9,185 bases of DNA. Source: an uncultured Porphyromonas sp. (lineage in GTDB: Bacteria > Bacteroidota > Bacteroidia > Bacteroidales > Porphyromonadaceae). The stretch spans positions 1 through 9,185 of the forward strand of contig URKO01000028.1 of the NCBI GenBank assembly GCA_900548415.1. Reading direction: 5' to 3'. Positions 1 to 7,369 of the stretch are shown here, one piece after another. The position numbers were made by a program, and so were the translations under genes. How positions within the stretch are numbered: the first letter of the stretch is position 1; each line of letters starts with the position of its first letter. Under the pieces are notes generated by a model. That model was not told where the DNA came from and did not search any database. It saw only the letters and a program-made list of their open reading frames with translations.

Positions 1-3
1 GTA

Positions 4-21
4 TCGTAACATTTTCGTCAC
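4..21 (+). promoter_or_regulatory. Candidate Pho box (PhoB operator) upstream of pstS
   Basis: Two 7-bp direct half-sites, TCGTAAC (4-10) and TCGTCAC (15-21), are separated by the A/T-rich tetramer ATTT. This is the 7-4-7 layout (11-bp period) of the Escherichia coli Pho box, whose half-site is close to CTGTCAT. The second half shares GTCAC with that consensus; the first is weaker. The position 113 bp before pstS, in a locus that encodes its own PhoB, supports the call. Consensus sites in Bacteroidota may differ, and the window starts only three bases upstream, so further half-sites could be missing. Confidence 0.45.
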
Positions 22-42
22 AGCGCAATAATGTATTGGGCG

Positions 43-50
43 TAATATTG
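43..50 (+). promoter_or_regulatory. Possible Bacteroidota -7 promoter element for pstS
   Basis: TAATATTG differs at one position from the Bacteroidota -7 consensus TAnnTTTG. No convincing -33 TTTG lies at the expected distance upstream; that space holds the candidate Pho box, which would fit an activator-dependent promoter. A start near 57 would give a leader of about 77 nt. The element is also the right part of a 6-bp inverted repeat, GCAATA (25-30) and TATTGC (46-51). Confidence 0.3.
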
Positions 51-59
51 CAAACGAAA

Positions 60-103
60 AGGGAGAGCTGCCCCTCTTGTTAAAGATTGGCGGAAAGCTC
101 CCT
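60..103 (+). other. Potential hairpin in the pstS leader
   Basis: Nested complementary arms occur in the untranslated leader: AGGGAG (60-65) with CTCCCT (98-103), GCC (70-72) with GGC (89-91), and TCTT (75-78) with AAGA (83-86) around the loop GTTA. Small bulges separate the steps. The fold may stabilise the abundant pstS mRNA or modulate its translation. It matches no riboswitch that I recognise. Confidence 0.3.
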
Positions 104-133
104 CACAGAAGCAACTAACTTACCAATACAATT

Positions 134-1207
134 ATGAATAAGAGTACACTCAAGGCTTTAGTCCTCATCGCCATCGCCCTTATGACTGCTAGCTGTGCCG
201 GCAAAGGTGGTCGGGTGACCGAGCTAGATGCAGCCGGAGCAACCTTTCCACTACCCTTCTATACCGAGGCTTTCAAAGCTTATGAGGCGCAGTCGGGTAT
301 ACATGTTAATTATGGAGCCGTAGGCAGCGGTGGTGGTATCCGTAGCCTCAAGGACGAAGTGGTGCACTTTGCCGCTACCGATGCTTTTCTATCTGATGCG
401 GAGATGGCCGAGATGCCGCGTCCGGTGGTTCACATACCGACCTGCATGGGAGCTGTCGTCATCGCTTACAACTGTCCTGAGATCTCGCAGCTAAACCTCA
501 CGGGAGAGATCATCGCCAACATTTATCTAGGCAAGATAACGCGCTGGAACGATCCGGCTATCGCTGCGATCAACCCCGACCAGAAGCTCCCCGACAAGGA
601 GATCTCACCCGTCTATCGCTCCGATGGTAGTGGCACGACGAATGTCTTCAGCGACTATCTGACGAAGGTGAGCACCGACTGGGCTACGCAGGTGGGTACG
701 GGCAAGTCGCTCAAGTGGCCTACCGGTATGGCTGCCAAGGGCAATCCAGGCGTCGCTGGCGTGATCGCACAGACCGATGGCGCGCTCGGATATGTAGGTA
801 GCGAGTACAGCTTCTCCCTAGACATACCGACAGCCATGGTACAGAATCAGGCTGGCAACTTCGTCCTCCCCTCGCTCGAGTCTATCTCTGCAGCGGCTGC
901 TGGCGAGGTAGCGTCCGACACCCGTCAGATGATCACTAACTCGTCACACCCAGACGCTTATCCTATCAGCTGTCTCACCTGGCTCATCGCCTACCAAGAG
1001 ATGCAGTACGACAACCACTCAGAGGCAGAAGCTGTCGAGACGGCTCGTCTACTCAACTGGATGCTGAGCGATGAGGCGCAGGCGATCACTTCGCAGATCC
1101 ACTTCGCACCGCTATCCGCTGAGATGGTCGCAGCAGCCAAGGCGCAGCTGGCTAAACTAACCTATGGCGGTAAGCCAATAGACCTAACTAGCACTCCTAA
1201 GGAGTAG
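134..1207 (+). CDS. pstS: Phosphate ABC transporter substrate-binding lipoprotein PstS
   Basis: PstS binds inorganic phosphate outside the inner membrane and delivers it to the PstCA channel. Residues 1-20 form a lipoprotein signal peptide (Lys3 and Lys7, then a hydrophobic run) ending in TASC, so Cys21 is the likely lipidated N-terminus. Phosphate-contact motifs of the family follow: AGATFPLPFY (34-43), the GSGGG loop (64-68), ATDAF (81-85) and RSDGSGTT (162-169), then a GNPGVAGV stretch (203-210) and GALGYVG (216-222). The 357-residue length is normal. The ATG has no Shine-Dalgarno sequence and lies in an A/T-rich leader, as is common in Bacteroidota. This is the first gene of the locus; a candidate Pho box lies upstream and a 178-nt structured spacer separates it from pstC. 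Nothing in the coding sequence looks damaged. Confidence 0.97.
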   Translation: MNKSTLKALVLIAIALMTASCAGKGGRVTELDAAGATFPLPFYTEAFKAYEAQSGIHVNYGAVGSGGGIRSLKDEVVHFAATDAFLSDAEMAEMPRPVVHIPTCMGAVVIAYNCPEISQLNLTGEIIANIYLGKITRWNDPAIAAINPDQKLPDKEISPVYRSDGSGTTNVFSDYLTKVSTDWATQVGTGKSLKWPTGMAAKGNPGVAGVIAQTDGALGYVGSEYSFSLDIPTAMVQNQAGNFVLPSLESISAAAAGEVASDTRQMITNSSHPDAYPISCLTWLIAYQEMQYDNHSEAEAVETARLLNWMLSDEAQAITSQIHFAPLSAEMVAAAKAQLAKLTYGGKPIDLTSTPKE

Positions 1208-1237
1208 CCCCCTTATTACACCTGAAAAACAAAAAGA

Positions 1238-1338
1238 ACGTCTCTCCTCCCCTCTCAACAGTAGTGCCGTCTGGATAGCTCCGATTAGTTAGTGAGTCGC
1301 ATCCGACCTGTACCGCTCTCTATTCGGAGGAGAGATGT
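1238..1338 (+). promoter_or_regulatory. pstS-pstC intergenic long-range stem
   Basis: The 178-nt spacer contains a 13-pair stem: 1238-1250 (ACGTCTCTCCTCC) pairs with 1326-1338 (GGAGGAGAGATGT), with a single G-U pair. The 75-nt loop holds a minor hairpin, GTCG (1296-1299) with CGAC (1304-1307). It is not a standard intrinsic terminator because no U-tract follows directly. A stable stem between a highly expressed binding-protein gene and its permease gene could protect the upstream mRNA or lower downstream expression. The 3' arm also contains a GGAGGA motif followed by an ATG. The pairing is seen directly; the role is inferred. Confidence 0.5.
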
Positions 1339-1373
1339 CTCTTTACCCTCCCCACCTACTCCTTATAATATAA
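1335..1373 (+). other. Possible 12-codon leader ORF before pstC
   Basis: An ATG at 1335 follows GGAGGA (1326-1331) and opens a 12-residue frame (MSLYPPHLLLII) ending with TAA at 1371-1373, 12 nt before the pstC ATG. It is in the pstC frame, but the stop prevents it from being an N-terminal extension. Its ribosome-binding motif and start codon lie inside the 3' arm of the long intergenic stem. Bacteroidota seldom rely on Shine-Dalgarno pairing, and so short a frame could be chance. Confidence 0.2.
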
Positions 1374-1385
1374 GCTCTGCCTATA

Positions 1386-2279
1386 ATGTCTACCCTCGTC
1401 CGTAAAGCGTCACGCCGCCCTATCGGCGACAAGATCTTCCGCGGTCTACTCACTAGCTCTGGGCTCCTCGTGCTACTGATCTGCCTAGCGATGCTGATCA
1501 GTTTGATTAGTAACAGCACGGAAGCCTTTAGTGAGTTTGGCTTCTTTCGCTTCATCTGCTCCTCCGAGTGGGACCCCACGGCTGGTCGGGAGCAGTATGG
1601 AGCGTTGCCCTTTATCGTGGGGACTGTGGTCACCTCGATACTAGCCTTGATCCTGTGCATCCCCTTCTCACTACCAGTGGCGCTCTTCATCGGGGAGTAC
1701 TTCAAGGGTAAGCGCATCGCCGGCGTCATACGTTCGCTGACGGATCTACTGGCAGGCATCCCCTCGATCGTGTATGGTCTGTGGGGCTTCTATACACTGC
1801 GTCCGCTCATTGACATGATCGATGGGCCACAGGGCAATGGCTACGGGATCCTCACTTCGGTGCTGATACTGACCGTCATGATCATCCCCTATGCCTCGTC
1901 GCTCACGGCAGAGTTTGTCATGCTCACCCCTAAGTCGCTCAAGGAGGCTGCCTACAGTCTCGGCGCCACCCGCACGGAGGTGATCGGATCGGTCATCCTG
2001 CCCAACGCACGGAGCGGTATCGTCGCAGCTTATATCCTCGCTCTGGGACGAGCTCTCGGTGAGACGATGGCGGTAACGATGCTGATCGGTAACACGGACA
2101 AGATACCCACATCGCTCTTTGACACGGGACAGAGTATGGCCTCGCTGATCGCTAACCAGTTCAACGAGGCGCACGGACTCAAGCTCAGTTCGCTCATAGC
2201 GATCGCTCTAGTCCTCTTCCTCATCACAGCCATCATCAACGGCATTGTGAAGATTATCCTAAACAAGAAACGAGCCTAA
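1386..2279 (+). CDS. pstC: Phosphate ABC transporter permease PstC
   Basis: PstC is one of the two inner-membrane channel subunits of the high-affinity phosphate importer. Hydrophobic segments lie near residues 22-42, 73-98, 120-140, 153-178, 208-235 and 266-292, giving the six-helix layout of the family. The PstC-typical AGIPSIVYG lies at 123-131. The cytoplasmic EAA coupling loop (KEAAYSLGATRTEVIG, 186-201) docks on PstB, and GRALGETMAV (221-230) follows. The length of 297 residues is ordinary. The ATG follows the short palindrome CTTATAATATAAG and no Shine-Dalgarno sequence. The pstA start is 9 nt after the stop, so the two are probably translated together. PstC and PstA are homologous; N-terminal motifs and order make this one PstC. 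Confidence 0.97.
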   Translation: MSTLVRKASRRPIGDKIFRGLLTSSGLLVLLICLAMLISLISNSTEAFSEFGFFRFICSSEWDPTAGREQYGALPFIVGTVVTSILALILCIPFSLPVALFIGEYFKGKRIAGVIRSLTDLLAGIPSIVYGLWGFYTLRPLIDMIDGPQGNGYGILTSVLILTVMIIPYASSLTAEFVMLTPKSLKEAAYSLGATRTEVIGSVILPNARSGIVAAYILALGRALGETMAVTMLIGNTDKIPTSLFDTGQSMASLIANQFNEAHGLKLSSLIAIALVLFLITAIINGIVKIILNKKRA

Positions 2280-2288
2280 CCTGAGACC

Positions 2289-3167
2289 ATGGCATCACTC
2301 AAAGTAAGACAGGGATGGGACCGCACGGTCTATCTAGTCAATATCGTACTCGCCTGCATCACCGTCATACCGCTCTTTCTCATCATCGGTAAGATCGTCC
2401 TAGAGGGGTACCAGCAGATCAACTGGGACTTCTTTACCAAGACGGCACCGACAGCTGTCGAGGCGATGATGGCTAAGCGCGCCAACACGATCGAAGGCTC
2501 TCGCACGATACTTCCAGGCGGTATCGCTAATGGTATCGTCGGCACCCTCCTCATGACCCTCGTAGCCTCTATCATCGCTATCCCCATAGGGCTCCTAGGC
2601 GGTATCTATCTCTCGGAGAATAGATCCACACGCCTCGCCAATGTAGTGCGCTTCGTCACGGACCTGCTACAAGGCACCCCCTCGATCGTCATCGGTATCA
2701 TCGTATACGCGTGGGTGGTACTGCCGATGCGAGGCTACTCGGCTCTAGCCGGTGCTGTGGCTCTGGCGATCATGATGCTACCGCTCATCATACGCTCTAC
2801 CGAGGAGACGCTGGCGCGACTGCCTAAGACCTTCAAAGAGTCGGCACTTGCTCTCGGATGCTCCTACCGCAAGATGGTGCTCAAGATCCTCCTCCCCTCT
2901 GCTATGGGTGGGCTGCTGACAGGCATCCTGCTAGCGGTGAGTCGTATCATCGGCGAGACGGCACCGCTCATCATGACCGCTCTAGGCAGTGCCCGCATAT
3001 CGTGGACGCTCGACACCCCTTCATCGGCCGTGCCGCTACTCATCTGGGAGTTTTACAGTGATCCCAACCTTCAGGAGATGATCTGGAGCTCTTCGCTCTT
3101 TCTCCTACTCCTAGTGCTCCTTCTAAACTTTATCGCCAAGCGTATCTCCGACCGGACACGCTACTAG
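2289..3167 (+). CDS. pstA: Phosphate ABC transporter permease PstA
   Basis: PstA is the second channel subunit and pairs with PstC in the membrane. Hydrophobic segments lie near residues 14-38, 80-108, 125-145, 150-172, 203-230 and 266-286. The EAA loop is FKESALALGCSYRKMVLKIL (182-201), the contact for PstB. DLLQGTPSIVIG (125-136) and SRIIGETAPL (218-227) are characteristic of PstA. The 292-residue length is normal. A loop between the first two helices (about 40-78) faces outside, where PstS would dock. The gene lies 9 nt after pstC and 23 nt before pstB, as expected for a co-transcribed transporter. No defect is visible. Confidence 0.97.
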   Translation: MASLKVRQGWDRTVYLVNIVLACITVIPLFLIIGKIVLEGYQQINWDFFTKTAPTAVEAMMAKRANTIEGSRTILPGGIANGIVGTLLMTLVASIIAIPIGLLGGIYLSENRSTRLANVVRFVTDLLQGTPSIVIGIIVYAWVVLPMRGYSALAGAVALAIMMLPLIIRSTEETLARLPKTFKESALALGCSYRKMVLKILLPSAMGGLLTGILLAVSRIIGETAPLIMTALGSARISWTLDTPSSAVPLLIWEFYSDPNLQEMIWSSSLFLLLLVLLLNFIAKRISDRTRY

Positions 3168-3190
3168 TAACTTCTTTTTTTGTCCAAAGC

Positions 3191-3979
3191 ATGACTCCAA
3201 ACTCTATACAGACGACAACGCCCGAAGTGGTCCTCCAGCTAGACAACGTAAGCATCTGGTACACTCCTGAGAAGAGTGCCGTGACCAATGTCTCTGCGGA
3301 GATCTACGACCACGAGATCACCGCCATCATGGGCCCCAGTGGTTGTGGCAAGAGTACCCTGCTACGTGCCATCAATCGTATGCACGAGCTTTACCCTGGC
3401 ATACGTACCGACGGGCGCATCCTCCTACAGGGAGAGAATATCTTAGAGAAAGACCCGATGGTCGTCCGTCGTATGGCGGGTATGGTCTTCCAGCAGCCGA
3501 ACCCCTTCCCGACGATGAGCATCGCCGACAATGTGATGGCGGGCTACAAGCTCAACGGCATCAAGGTCTCCAAAGCGCAGCGCGAAGAGATCCTCACCAC
3601 CTCTCTGCAGTCGGTCGGACTCTGGGAGGAGGTCAAGGACAGACTAGACAAGCGTGGCTCCTTCCTCTCGGGGGGACAGCAACAGCGTCTATGCATCGCT
3701 CGTGCCTTGGCACTGCGTCCTCGGCTACTCCTGATGGACGAGCCGACCTCCGCACTAGACCCGATAGCGACCAATCGCATCGAGGAGCTGATCCTAGAGC
3801 TCAAGAAGGAGATAGCCATCCTCATCGTCACACACAATATGGGGCAGGCGGCACGCATATCCGACCGCTCGATGTTTATGTATCTCGGTGAGCTGGTCGA
3901 GTATGACCGCACCGACAAGATGTTTACCAACCCCAGCGATCAGCGCACCGAGGACTACCTACAGGGCAACTTCGGATAA
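3191..3979 (+). CDS. pstB: Phosphate ABC transporter ATP-binding protein PstB
   Basis: PstB is the cytoplasmic ATPase that powers phosphate import through PstCA. All ABC motifs are intact: Walker A GPSGCGKST (48-56), Q-loop within FQQPNPFP (100-107, a PstB hallmark), signature LSGGQ (159-163), Walker B LLLMDE (179-184) with catalytic Glu184, D-loop SALD (187-190) and the switch His215 in VTHNM. The 262-residue length fits the family. A short N-terminal tail of about 12 residues precedes the first beta strand. The start lies 23 nt after pstA behind a T-rich stretch without a Shine-Dalgarno sequence. phoU follows after 73 nt, the usual transporter-to-signalling order. Confidence 0.98.
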   Translation: MTPNSIQTTTPEVVLQLDNVSIWYTPEKSAVTNVSAEIYDHEITAIMGPSGCGKSTLLRAINRMHELYPGIRTDGRILLQGENILEKDPMVVRRMAGMVFQQPNPFPTMSIADNVMAGYKLNGIKVSKAQREEILTTSLQSVGLWEEVKDRLDKRGSFLSGGQQQRLCIARALALRPRLLLMDEPTSALDPIATNRIEELILELKKEIAILIVTHNMGQAARISDRSMFMYLGELVEYDRTDKMFTNPSDQRTEDYLQGNFG

Positions 3980-4040
3980 AACGTCGTACCTTAGATCTGC
4001 CATACAGACAGACACTCACACGATCAAGTAAAAAACGTAA

Positions 4041-4059
4041 CTGTCACAGCCTATGTCAC
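4041..4059 (+). promoter_or_regulatory. Possible second PhoB-like site at the phoU start
   Basis: CTGTCAC (4041-4047) is a close match to the E. coli Pho half-site, and ATGTCAC (4053-4059) follows with a 12-bp rather than 11-bp period. The second copy contains the phoU start codon. The nearby GTAAC and GTCACAGC segments also occur upstream of pstS, but with different spacing. A site overlapping the start codon would be unusual for an activator, so chance is quite possible. Confidence 0.2.
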
Positions 4060-4790
4060 CCAATATGGATCACCACGTCGTCCTGATCAAGGAAGACTTC
4101 AACGTACTCAACAAAGTGATCGCTCGCCAAGTAGAGATCATACAGCAGCTCCTCAGCGGGATCGTCGAGCCTGACGACTACGAGCACATCGAGATGAATG
4201 AGACGATCATAGATAGCCTAGAGGTCAAGATAAGGAGCGAGGTCATCAACGGGATCGTACTCTACACCCCTCGCGCCTCTGAGGCTAGGCGTATGTTTGC
4301 CCTGCACGATATGACCAGCTATCTAGAGCGCATCGGTGATCTGCTGCTCAATGTAGCCAACTTCACCCGTACGATCGACTCTAGCAATGGACTCTACCTC
4401 CAGTACGCTGGTACGCTACACGAGATGCTCTCGGAGACTTATCAGATGGTCACCGACGCGGTCACTTCGTTCTTTGCCGGAGACTCTGACCTCTCGCGAC
4501 GAGTCATCCGTCGAGACACCCATGTAGACGATCTACACTATCAGATCAACGACTCGCTGCCCCAGGCACTCCTAGATGCGGAGCAGACTCCCGACGTAGA
4601 CTCCATACAGGCTTCACTGGCAATCAGTAGCATAGCCTACAATCTGGAGCGCATCGGCGACAATGCGACAAACATCGCCGAGGCGGCTATCTTCCATTCA
4701 GAAGGCAAGAACCTACTACACGCTAAGAGTCAAAAAGTAGAGATCCCCACCGAACAAGAGCTAGATAACTATGGACAAGAAGAAGTTTAG
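4053..4790 (+). CDS. phoU: Phosphate signalling protein PhoU
   Basis: PhoU is a peripheral cytoplasmic protein that restrains phosphate uptake and keeps PhoR in its repressing state when phosphate is sufficient. The 245-residue protein has the duplicated helical-bundle plan of the family. The metal-binding signature LERIGD occurs twice, at 91-96 and 198-203, one per repeat. The sequence outside these motifs is divergent from the enterobacterial protein, so the assignment rests on the repeats, size and position between pstB and the regulator genes. The last 20 nt overlap the start of the response-regulator gene in another frame, which suggests translational coupling. The ATG at 4053 is the first in frame; Met5 is an alternative start. 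Confidence 0.93.
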   Translation: MSPNMDHHVVLIKEDFNVLNKVIARQVEIIQQLLSGIVEPDDYEHIEMNETIIDSLEVKIRSEVINGIVLYTPRASEARRMFALHDMTSYLERIGDLLLNVANFTRTIDSSNGLYLQYAGTLHEMLSETYQMVTDAVTSFFAGDSDLSRRVIRRDTHVDDLHYQINDSLPQALLDAEQTPDVDSIQASLAISSIAYNLERIGDNATNIAEAAIFHSEGKNLLHAKSQKVEIPTEQELDNYGQEEV

Positions 4791-5472
4791 ACTACTCCTC
4801 GTCGATGATGAGGAGGACCTCCGAGAGATACTCACCTTCAACCTCGCTGGCGAGGGATACCAAGTCTCCACAGCGGCCAACGCTGAGGAGGCACTCAAGA
4901 TGCCACTCGAGGAGTATCACCTACTCATCCTCGACGTGATGATGCCTGGCATGAGCGGCTTCAAGCTCGCTGAGGTCATACGACGGGAGAAGAAGCTCAC
5001 CACACCCATCATCTTCCTCACTGCCAAGGATACTGAAAACGATCTCCTCACGGGCTTTAACATCGGAGCCGACGACTATATGGCGAAGCCTTTCTCTATC
5101 AAAGAGCTACAGGCGCGTGTCCAAGCGGTTCTCATGCGCTCCCTGCAGGGCGGACTAGACTTCGAAGAGAGTCAGATAGAGATTGGCACGCTCCTCATTG
5201 ACCTAGATACCAAGCAGGTCTTCGTCAATGGCGAGCCTATCGATCTAACCAAGAAGGAGCTCGAGATACTCATCTTACTGGCACGCGACCCCAGCAAGGT
5301 CTTCTCACGTGAGGAGATCCTCGACCGCGTGTGGCGAGAGGATGTATTCGTTATGGAGCGCACCATCGACGTACATATCACCCGCATACGCAAGAAGCTA
5401 CGTGGCAGCGGGATCAAGATCATCAACCGCTCAGGCTTCGGCTATTGCCTCGTCGAGGAGGAGGCGCAGTAG
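4771..5472 (+). CDS. phoB: PhoB-type OmpR-family response regulator
   Basis: This is a two-domain transcription factor expected to be phosphorylated by the adjacent kinase and to activate phosphate-starvation genes. The receiver domain (about 5-121) has the acidic pair Asp12/Asp13, phospho-acceptor Asp55 in LILDVMMPG, switch Thr84, Tyr103 and Lys106 in YMAKPF. The C-terminal winged helix (about 133-230) carries an LTKKELEIL stretch and a recognition helix near ERTIDVHITRIRKKL (196-210). The final wing reads GFGYCL, where many relatives have G-x-GYRL. The 233-residue length is standard. The start overlaps the end of phoU by 20 nt. The PhoB name is inferred from the pst-phoU context; sequence alone shows only the OmpR/PhoB family. 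Confidence 0.92.
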   Translation: MDKKKFRLLLVDDEEDLREILTFNLAGEGYQVSTAANAEEALKMPLEEYHLLILDVMMPGMSGFKLAEVIRREKKLTTPIIFLTAKDTENDLLTGFNIGADDYMAKPFSIKELQARVQAVLMRSLQGGLDFEESQIEIGTLLIDLDTKQVFVNGEPIDLTKKELEILILLARDPSKVFSREEILDRVWREDVFVMERTIDVHITRIRKKLRGSGIKIINRSGFGYCLVEEEAQ

Positions 5473-5514
5473 TTCCCATTTACCTAACACACCCCTATCG
5501 TTACCGTCCTAACT

Positions 5515-7335
5515 ATGAGTCAGTACAACTATAAGTCCAAAGTCCTTATCTCCGCAGCCCTGCTCTTTATCCTCTTTGGCGGGATCATCTACTTCGTACA
5601 GCGTGCCTCCGAAAAGGAGATCAAGACCAAAGCTCTCGTATCATACCTCGAGCAGGCCGCCGACTGTGTCGATAGTTACATAGCAGACTACGAAGCACAC
5701 CCGCAGGTGCCAGGGCGTGACTCGCTCTCAGCCTTTAGCAACTGGCCTGATCAGAAGAATCTAGGGCACTTCTTATCCTACCTCCCGGACAATCTACGCT
5801 TTACGATCATCAACCTAAAGGGCGACGTCTACTTTGACAACGTCACCCAGGGGTCAATCCCTGAGAACCACCTCTCACGCATAGAACTACAACAGGCTAA
5901 CCTCAATGGCACTGGCACCTCCAAGCGGTATAGCGAGACGCTCGGTGAGGACTTCTACTACTTTGCCAAGCAGTACAAAGATCAGGGGTACTACATCCGT
6001 GTAGCTATACCCTACCATATAGACTATGTCAACTACTTTCGCTCGAATCACTTCTTCCTCCTCCTCATCGTTGGCATCTTCAGCCTAGCACTGCTGGCGG
6101 TGGTTTTCTTTACCGACCAATTCTCTCGCTCCGTGCGTAAGCTACACGACTTTGTAGCGAAGGCTCAGGCTGGTGAGGAGTACGAGTCTGTCACTTTTCC
6201 CAAGAGTGAGATCGGAGAGCTGGGGGAGCAGCTCAAGAAGATCTTTAAGATGCTCGAGGAGAGCAACACACGCTACGAGATCGAGCGCGAGAAGCTCATA
6301 CAGCACTTCGCTAGCTCCGACGCTGGCATCTCTTTCTTTAGTGCGGAGAGCAAGTTTATCTATGCCAATAGCCACTTCATACAGAATCTCAACACCCTCG
6401 TCGACACCCCTACCTTTATCATCGACGAGCGCATCCTCGACTACCCAGAGCTTTACCAGGTCAAGACGCTTCTAGCCGACCAAGAGGCTCGCCCAGGTGC
6501 CGCTCCGCGCTCCACACGATACATCATCGACAAGGACGGGGCGCATATAGAGGTGCGCGCCCAGTTCTTCCCAGACAATAGCTTTGAGATCGTCCTGACC
6601 AATGTGACTAAGAAGGAAAACGATCGTCGCCTCAAGCACGACATGACCAATAGCATCGCCCACGAGCTACGCACGCCGGTCACTTGCGCCCGTGGTTACC
6701 TCGAGACAATACTCAACCAGCCACTCCCTGAGGAGAAGCAGCGCTACTTCATCGAGCGGACGTACAATCAGATGATCCGTCTCTCACAGCTCATCAGCGA
6801 CGTCTCTATGATCACCAAGCTGGAGGAGGCGAGCGACCTCTACGCCCTACAAGAGCTAACCCCGTACAGTGTCGTCGAGGAGGTCAAAGCAGCCCTAGAG
6901 ATCAAGCTACAAGAGGCGCAGATGACCATCTGCAATCGAATACCCGAGCAGACCACCGTACAGGCCAATCACTCGCTACTCTATGCTGTCTTTGCCAATC
7001 TGACGGAGAATAGCATCCGCTACGCTGGCTCTGGCACCACTATAGAGATCGATCAGACGATGGAGGACGAGCGCTACTACTACTTCACCTTTGCCGACAA
7101 CGGTCCTGGCATCCCCGAGAGCGAGAGCCTGGCTAAGATCTTCGAGCGCTTCTACCGCATCGATGAGGGTCGCAGTCGTGAGATGGGCGGATCAGGACTG
7201 GGCCTCTCCATCGTACGCAATGCTATCCGCTTCCACGGTGGCGAAATCTCAGCAAAGAACAGACCCACGGGAGGTCTCGAGTTCTTCTTCTCGCTAGCCA
7301 AGAGTACCCCCGACAAGACAGCCCAAGCGCACTAG
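5515..7335 (+). CDS. phoR: PhoR-type membrane sensor histidine kinase
   Basis: This kinase is expected to phosphorylate and dephosphorylate the PhoB encoded just upstream. Order of parts: first membrane helix (about 10-28); extracytoplasmic domain of about 150 residues (29-177) containing the PAS-like strand RFTIINLKGDVYFDN (95-109); second helix (179-199); HAMP linker (about 200-250); cytoplasmic PAS-like region (about 256-366); and HisKA with phospho-acceptor His383 in HELRTP. The ATPase domain follows, with N-box Asn495/Asn499, G1 DNGPGI (528-533), F-box FERFYR (543-548) and G2 GGSGLGLSIV (558-567). All catalytic boxes are intact. At 606 residues it is longer than E. coli PhoR, chiefly because of the outer sensor domain, which resembles Gram-positive PhoR architecture. 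It starts 42 nt after phoB and precedes a terminator-like hairpin. Confidence 0.92.
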   Translation: MSQYNYKSKVLISAALLFILFGGIIYFVQRASEKEIKTKALVSYLEQAADCVDSYIADYEAHPQVPGRDSLSAFSNWPDQKNLGHFLSYLPDNLRFTIINLKGDVYFDNVTQGSIPENHLSRIELQQANLNGTGTSKRYSETLGEDFYYFAKQYKDQGYYIRVAIPYHIDYVNYFRSNHFFLLLIVGIFSLALLAVVFFTDQFSRSVRKLHDFVAKAQAGEEYESVTFPKSEIGELGEQLKKIFKMLEESNTRYEIEREKLIQHFASSDAGISFFSAESKFIYANSHFIQNLNTLVDTPTFIIDERILDYPELYQVKTLLADQEARPGAAPRSTRYIIDKDGAHIEVRAQFFPDNSFEIVLTNVTKKENDRRLKHDMTNSIAHELRTPVTCARGYLETILNQPLPEEKQRYFIERTYNQMIRLSQLISDVSMITKLEEASDLYALQELTPYSVVEEVKAALEIKLQEAQMTICNRIPEQTTVQANHSLLYAVFANLTENSIRYAGSGTTIEIDQTMEDERYYYFTFADNGPGIPESESLAKIFERFYRIDEGRSREMGGSGLGLSIVRNAIRFHGGEISAKNRPTGGLEFFFSLAKSTPDKTAQAH

Positions 7336-7339
7336 TTCA

Positions 7340-7369
7340 GGCCGATCGTTGCGGTCGGCTCTTGTCTTA
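7340..7369 (+). terminator. Rho-independent-like terminator after phoR
   Basis: GCCGATCG (7341-7348) pairs with CGGTCGGC (7352-7359) through eight pairs, one of them G-U, around the 3-nt loop TTG. A further wobble pair extends it at 7340/7360. The T-rich tail CTTGTCTT (7361-7368) follows directly. It starts four bases after the phoR stop and would end the pst-pho transcript. The tail is not a pure T-run, so efficiency is uncertain. Confidence 0.6.

Noticed and set aside
1238..1338. Intrinsic terminator after pstS
   Set aside because: The stem has a 75-nt loop and no T-tract after the 3' arm, so it does not fit a standard terminator, although it may still influence read-through.
1746..2174. 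Antisense reading frame of 142 codons across pstC
   Set aside because: It is fully inside a conserved gene, has composition typical of a shadow frame and shows no recognisable domain. Other antisense and out-of-frame reading frames over pstS, pstB, phoB and phoR were rejected for the same reason.
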